The position numbers and the translations under genes are program-made. A stretch of 64,000 nt of DNA from Streptomyces sp. NBC_01217 (lineage in GTDB: Bacteria > Actinomycetota > Actinomycetes > Streptomycetales > Streptomycetaceae): the NCBI RefSeq assembly GCF_035994185.1, contig NZ_CP108538.1:8826694-8890693 (forward strand), written 5' to 3'. Shown here one piece after another: positions 60,525 to 64,000 of this stretch (positions are counted from its first letter, which is position 1; each line of letters begins with the position of its first letter). Under the pieces are notes generated by a model. It made no database searches, was not told where the DNA came from, and worked only from the letters and a program-made list of their open reading frames with translations.

Positions 60525-63188
60525 CTACACGGCCCACTCCACCCCGAGCTTGCGTAGTGCGTCGAGTTGTTCGGCGGTGAGCTTGTTCCGCCTGGACTTG
60601 GTGTTGCTGTACCAGATGCCGAGCTTGGTCTCGCTTCCGTCGGGCAAGGTCTCCATCGCCTTCCGGGGTACCGGTCGGCCCACGCCTTCCCGCTCCACCC
60701 ACTGCGCAAGGGCCGTCAGGCCGCGTTGGAACGCCTGCTGCGCCTTGCTCGGACTCTTCGTCGTACGCGCCGCCGCCGGGGCGGGGGACGGCGCCTGGTC
60801 GGGCTGCATGCCCAGCTTCGAGAGCCGTTCCTGCTGCTCGGTCGACAGCTGTGTCCAGGTGCCCGGATTCTTCTGCCTCTGGAGCCACTTGCCCAGGTCA
60901 TCACCCTCGAACAGCACCCCAGGTGCGATGTCGGGCAGCTGGCCGTCGGCGTCGACCAGATCCGCGAGGACGCGGTAGTGGCGCTGCCAGTCCAGCGGCC
61001 ACGGGCAGTCCCAGTCCTCATCGACCGAGGCCAGCTGCTGCGCGCGCTCCGCCGCCCGGTCCGCGTCCTTGCCCAGACCGCCCTTGCGCCGGAGATTGGC
61101 GAGATGCTGCCCGATAGGCACCATCGCCTCGCCCTCGCCCCAGACCGCGTCCTGACGCGGAGCAAGGTGCCCCGTGGCCCGCCGGTAGGACCGGAGCGCG
61201 GCGAGCTTGTTCTCCCACGCCTCCTCTCCGGGATCCCAGACCATGCCGGCCTCGGGCGCGTCCAGCAGGGTCTTGCGCCGTTCCTCCAGCTCACCCGCCC
61301 GCAGCGCCTTCCGCTGCTGGTGCACCCACCGCCCGAGGGGGAAATCCTTCGTGACCCCCACTTCGACCTCGACGTCGTAGGGCACGGCGTAGACGCCGGT
61401 GATCTCGTTCTCCGCCCGCCATCGGATGAGGGCCTGGTAGCCCTCAAGCCACACCAGGGACTCCGGCCGGTAGACCCGGGTGCGCAGGAACGCGGCGATG
61501 GTCGCCGCGTCGCGCGGGCTGGAGAAATGGAGTAGGGCCGCTTCGGCGGCGGCCTGCGTGTCGTCCTGCTCCTGGTCTTCGCCCTCGCTCTTGCCGCCGG
61601 CCCCGACGATCCGCCCGTCCTCATCACGCTGGACGTGGACCTTGCGCTTCCCGCTGGTGAGGGCGCGGGAGGCGAGCTGCTCAACGAGTCGTTCATCATG
61701 ACTGCGGAGGCCCTGGAGGACGGCTACAAGAGGGCGGAAACTGGCACTGGCGACCATGTCGGTGGGGTCCTCGCCGGGCTCCAGGAACACCGGCACGATG
61801 ATCCTGGCCACCTTGGTGGAGCCGTCCCTGTTGAGCCGGAGCGCCCGGCCGATGTTCTGCACAATCTCGACCTGGGAGCCGCGGGTGTCGGCGAAGCAGA
61901 CGGCTTCCACTCCCCGCTCGCCGGTGATGTCCACGCCCTCCCCGAGCACGCGCACGGAGGCGAGGAACGCCCGGTGTACGCGCCGGTTGGTGGCGTCGAT
62001 GCCGTTGGCGAACTGCCGCAGCACCTCACGCCGCTCGGACACGAGGTGGTCGCCGCACAGCCACGCCGACCACATCCGGTCCGGCGGGACGTGGCGGCCG
62101 GCCTCCAGCTCGTAGAACTTCGCGTCGATCGACGACTTCGGCAGCCGGTCCGCGGCCGCTAGGTCGTCGTCCGAGGCGTCGTTGACGTACAGCTCGGCAG
62201 CGGTCTCTGGCAGCTTCTCCGCGAACGCGGCCGCTTCCTCCACCTTCTGGTGGAACGTCATGACAGTGCGCAGGTTGTACGCCGCCGCGTGCTCCAGGAG
62301 CGCGGTCTGCAGGAGCGCCAGGCGCCGGCCGCGCCGGGCCTCTTCGGACTCCCCGAGGACGGGCGAGGGATCGCGGATCTCCAGCACGTCGATCTCGAAC
62401 CCGGCGAGGATCTCGCGCTCAATCGCCTCCGAGAGCCCCAGTTCGGCCAGCCACGCGCCGTACGTGCCGTCCGGGTCGTCGGCCATGGTCGCGATCTCCG
62501 CCTCCTGGCCGTCCGCGCCCCTCTGCGGCCGGGCCGCGGCCAGGATGCGCGGCGTCGCGGTCAGGTACAGGCGGAAGTCGGCGGGGATGCGGGCGTTGTC
62601 GTGGATCGCCGCCCACGGCCGACCAAGATCACCGGCAGTTCCGTGGGCCTCATCCACGATCGCGAGGTCGAACGGGGTCATCTGCTGGCCGTACAGGCGC
62701 TCCCCGCCCGCCAGAGCGGCCTCCAGCGGCCCGCGAACCTTCCGCTGGCCCTCGGGTGCGTCGATGTCCTCGCGGTCCACGAGGGAGGCGTACGTGGCGA
62801 ACACGACGACCGGCCCCTGCCCGGCCCACAGGGCGAGCTGGATCGGGTTGGTGGTGGTGCGCACCCCCAGGGAGCCCAGCACCGTGTCGTTCTCCAGCGA
62901 GCACACCGCGACCATCGGGGCGGTGTGGCCTACCAGGCGCCACGCCTGGGAGGTCTGCGCGAGCAGGTCCAGGGTCGGGACGGTGACGAGGATCCGGCCG
63001 TCCGTGAACGACTCCAGCGCGCACGCGGCGGCAGTGATCGTCTTGCCCGAGCCGGTCGCTGACACGATCGTGCCCCGGGCACCCTGAGGGGGCACAGATG
63101 ATCTTGCAGGGAATCCCACCCACTTTCGGAACGCCGACCGCTGGTCTACCTGATGTTCTCGGAGCTGAACGACAGTCATAATGCCCAT
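60525..63188 (-). CDS. ttrA: Telomere-associated (TtrA-like) DEAH helicase with helicase-associated repeats
   Basis: The protein is 887 aa. The superfamily 2 motor has TIVSATGSGKTITAA (Walker A, residues 40-53), IVDEAHGTAGD (DEAH at 179-182), LTATPR (210-214), VMTFHQKVEEA, and in lobe two DTRGSQVEIVQNIGRALRLN (motif VI region). Residues about 600-887 hold helicase-associated (HA) repeats: ALRSYRRATGHLAPRQDAVW, DWDCPWPLDWQRHYRVLADL, KAQQAFQRGLTALAQWVERE. This layout and the place next to the telomere match the terminal ttrA-type helicases of linear Streptomyces replicons, linked to conjugal transfer and end maintenance. Two nearby starts (63188, 63179) have weak ribosome sites. Confidence 0.85.
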   Translation of the reverse strand: MGIMTVVQLREHQVDQRSAFRKWVGFPARSSVPPQGARGTIVSATGSGKTITAAACALESFTDGRILVTVPTLDLLAQTSQAWRLVGHTAPMVAVCSLENDTVLGSLGVRTTTNPIQLALWAGQGPVVVFATYASLVDREDIDAPEGQRKVRGPLEAALAGGERLYGQQMTPFDLAIVDEAHGTAGDLGRPWAAIHDNARIPADFRLYLTATPRILAAARPQRGADGQEAEIATMADDPDGTYGAWLAELGLSEAIEREILAGFEIDVLEIRDPSPVLGESEEARRGRRLALLQTALLEHAAAYNLRTVMTFHQKVEEAAAFAEKLPETAAELYVNDASDDDLAAADRLPKSSIDAKFYELEAGRHVPPDRMWSAWLCGDHLVSERREVLRQFANGIDATNRRVHRAFLASVRVLGEGVDITGERGVEAVCFADTRGSQVEIVQNIGRALRLNRDGSTKVARIIVPVFLEPGEDPTDMVASASFRPLVAVLQGLRSHDERLVEQLASRALTSGKRKVHVQRDEDGRIVGAGGKSEGEDQEQDDTQAAAEAALLHFSSPRDAATIAAFLRTRVYRPESLVWLEGYQALIRWRAENEITGVYAVPYDVEVEVGVTKDFPLGRWVHQQRKALRAGELEERRKTLLDAPEAGMVWDPGEEAWENKLAALRSYRRATGHLAPRQDAVWGEGEAMVPIGQHLANLRRKGGLGKDADRAAERAQQLASVDEDWDCPWPLDWQRHYRVLADLVDADGQLPDIAPGVLFEGDDLGKWLQRQKNPGTWTQLSTEQQERLSKLGMQPDQAPSPAPAAARTTKSPSKAQQAFQRGLTALAQWVEREGVGRPVPRKAMETLPDGSETKLGIWYSNTKSRRNKLTAEQLDALRKLGVEWAV

Positions 63189-63268
63189 TTCTAGGACGAG
63201 ATAGCACGCGTGGGACGATGAGGGACCGCGTCGTGAGTGGGTAATCTTGGTTGCCTTACGCTCTCTGC

Positions 63269-63493
63269 GTGATCCGCCCCCTCTCAGGTCCTCCCTCGTG
63301 GAAGCACCCCCTCGCCTCCCTCATGCTCATCCTCCTCATATCGATCGGCTGGTACGGAATGCAGCCGGTCTATCCCGACTGTGTTTTCCTTTACTCTGGG
63401 GAGTCGGTGAGCCCGAAACGTGCTCACCAGCAAGCAATTGACAACGGACAGTGCGACCCTCCTCACTCCCGCTGGAGATCATGGGTTGATTAA
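63269..63493 (+). CDS. Small membrane-anchored or secreted hypothetical protein
   Basis: The frame is 74 codons from a GTG at 63269, with the ATG at 63323 as an alternative. One hydrophobic helix (ASLMLILLISIGWYG) is followed by a short Cys-containing tail (PDCVFLYSGESV, NGQCDPPHSRWRSW). Small genes of this sort occur between terminal helicases and telomeres, but I cannot name a family and no ribosome site is clear. Confidence 0.4.
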   Translation: MIRPLSGPPSWKHPLASLMLILLISIGWYGMQPVYPDCVFLYSGESVSPKRAHQQAIDNGQCDPPHSRWRSWVD

Positions 63494-63611
63494 CCTATGG
63501 CAAACCGCTAGACCCTATCTCGCGTTTCCGCCAACGGTACATGCTGCATCAACCTGATGCACCCGCTACACTGAAACCCGGCACGAACGAGAGCCCCTTC
63601 CCCTCGTAGCC

Positions 63612-64000
63612 AGCCAAGCCCGCGCAGCGGGCTTCAGGTCCTGGAGGCGCAGCCGGAAGGATCCAGGGTGGGGGAGCGCAGCGGACACACCCTCAGACGA
63701 GTGGGAAAGACGAGTGCGAAGCACCCGTCAACCCCTCTATGTCAAGGCCAAATTAGCCGGACCTGACACCCAGCCAGCCGGGCCCCCCGCACAGCGGGGC
63801 CCACCGGCCCGCAACGCGGGCCGGCCCCCTCAACTCCTGGAGCGAAGCGGGAGGGAGTTGGCCCGGCTTTGCCGGGCGCGGTGAGCGAAGCGAACCGCTC
63901 ATCAACCCCAGGGCGCAGCCCTGGGGTTCGCAACCCGCGGAGCGGGTTGCGCAACTGCCCCGCGCAGCGGGGCAGTCCGCTTGCACATCGCGCAGCGATG
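63612..64000. repeat. Streptomyces-type telomere: array of palindromes
   Basis: Palindromes with 3-nt loops include AAGCCCGC-GCA-GCGGGCTT (63616-63634), CCGGCCCGC-AAC-GCGGGCCGG (63804-63824), GCCCGGC-TTT-GCCGGGC (63861-63877) and AACCCCAGGGC-GCA (63904-63928). Nearer the end are GCAACCCGC-GGA-GCGGGTTGC (63930-63950), ACTGCCCCGC-GCA (63954-63976) and CATCGC-GCA-GCGATG (63986-64000). Read inward from the end, CATCGCTGCGCGATGTGC is the second palindrome of the archetypal Streptomyces telomere. The outermost one (CCCGCGGAGCGGG) is not in the window. These 3' overhang folds are recognised by Tap and Tpg proteins during end patching. Confidence 0.9.

Noticed and set aside
63612..64000. CRISPR array or plasmid iteron cluster
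   Set aside because: The repeats are different palindromes rather than a constant repeat with spacers or direct iterons.

Overview
The window looks like the terminal 64 kb of a linear Streptomyces replicon (chromosome arm or large linear plasmid). The evidence is very high GC with actinobacterial codon use, AGGAGG-type ribosome sites with frequent GTG starts, a WXG100 pair, F420/FMN luciferase-like oxidoreductases and, decisively, a right edge (about 63612-64000) made of closely packed palindromes with GCA/GGA-type loops, as in Streptomyces telomeres. The gene next to it (60525-63188) is a large helicase with helicase-associated repeats, like the terminal TtrA-type helicases. Only the outermost telomeric palindrome seems to be missing.

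Layout. 1-750: an Esx/WXG100 pair, the first gene cut by the window edge. 1025-3500: transposase remnants around one GNAT acetyltransferase. 4100-9200: a hemerythrin-like protein, a broken MFS gene fused to a fragment of a large helicase, and an 818-aa MFS exporter with three C-terminal carboxypeptidase-regulatory-like repeats. 10170-15100: amidohydrolase, molybdenum hydroxylase (IorB/IorA-like) and a divergent TetR regulator. 16266-18965: a WrbA-type quinone reductase, SDR and zinc alcohol dehydrogenase operon. 19742-22177: a PAS-PAS-GAF-SpoIIE-HATPase protein. 22640-27171: an F420-type LLM oxidoreductase, an exported NTF2-like protein and a CE1758/CE1759-type flavin monooxygenase/reductase pair.

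27460-48783 is an insertion-sequence graveyard (ISAzo13, IS4, IS5, several IS3, IS110, IS630, IS1380, IS30, IS1182 and IS701 types). Many are nested or truncated, and three have target duplications that can be read directly. It holds islands of cellular genes: an orphan formyltransferase, a MarR regulator and a second WrbA plus hemerythrin pair. 49056-53858 carries an ABC exporter and a two-component system. 55576-59050 has a secreted beta-propeller lectin-like protein with a clear promoter and LacI-like operator, an IS5 element inserted at its stop codon, and a polytopic membrane protein. A lipoprotein, the terminal helicase and the telomere close the window.

The most interesting thread is a 16-bp imperfect palindrome, TTGC[G/T]TGCG[T/C]ACGCA[A/C], found upstream of scattered redox genes (4122, 19107, 24967, 40578 and a weaker site at 23702). 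In at least two cases it overlaps the -35 box and spacer of a plausible vegetative promoter. I infer one regulon joining the two WrbA proteins, the two hemerythrins, the flavin monooxygenase system and the NTF2-like protein, perhaps a quinone/aromatic or electrophile stress and catabolic response under a MarR- or TetR-type repressor. Other notable items are a pair of MITE-like elements (22304-22521 and 32707-32983) and an IS5-family element carrying a convergent passenger gene.
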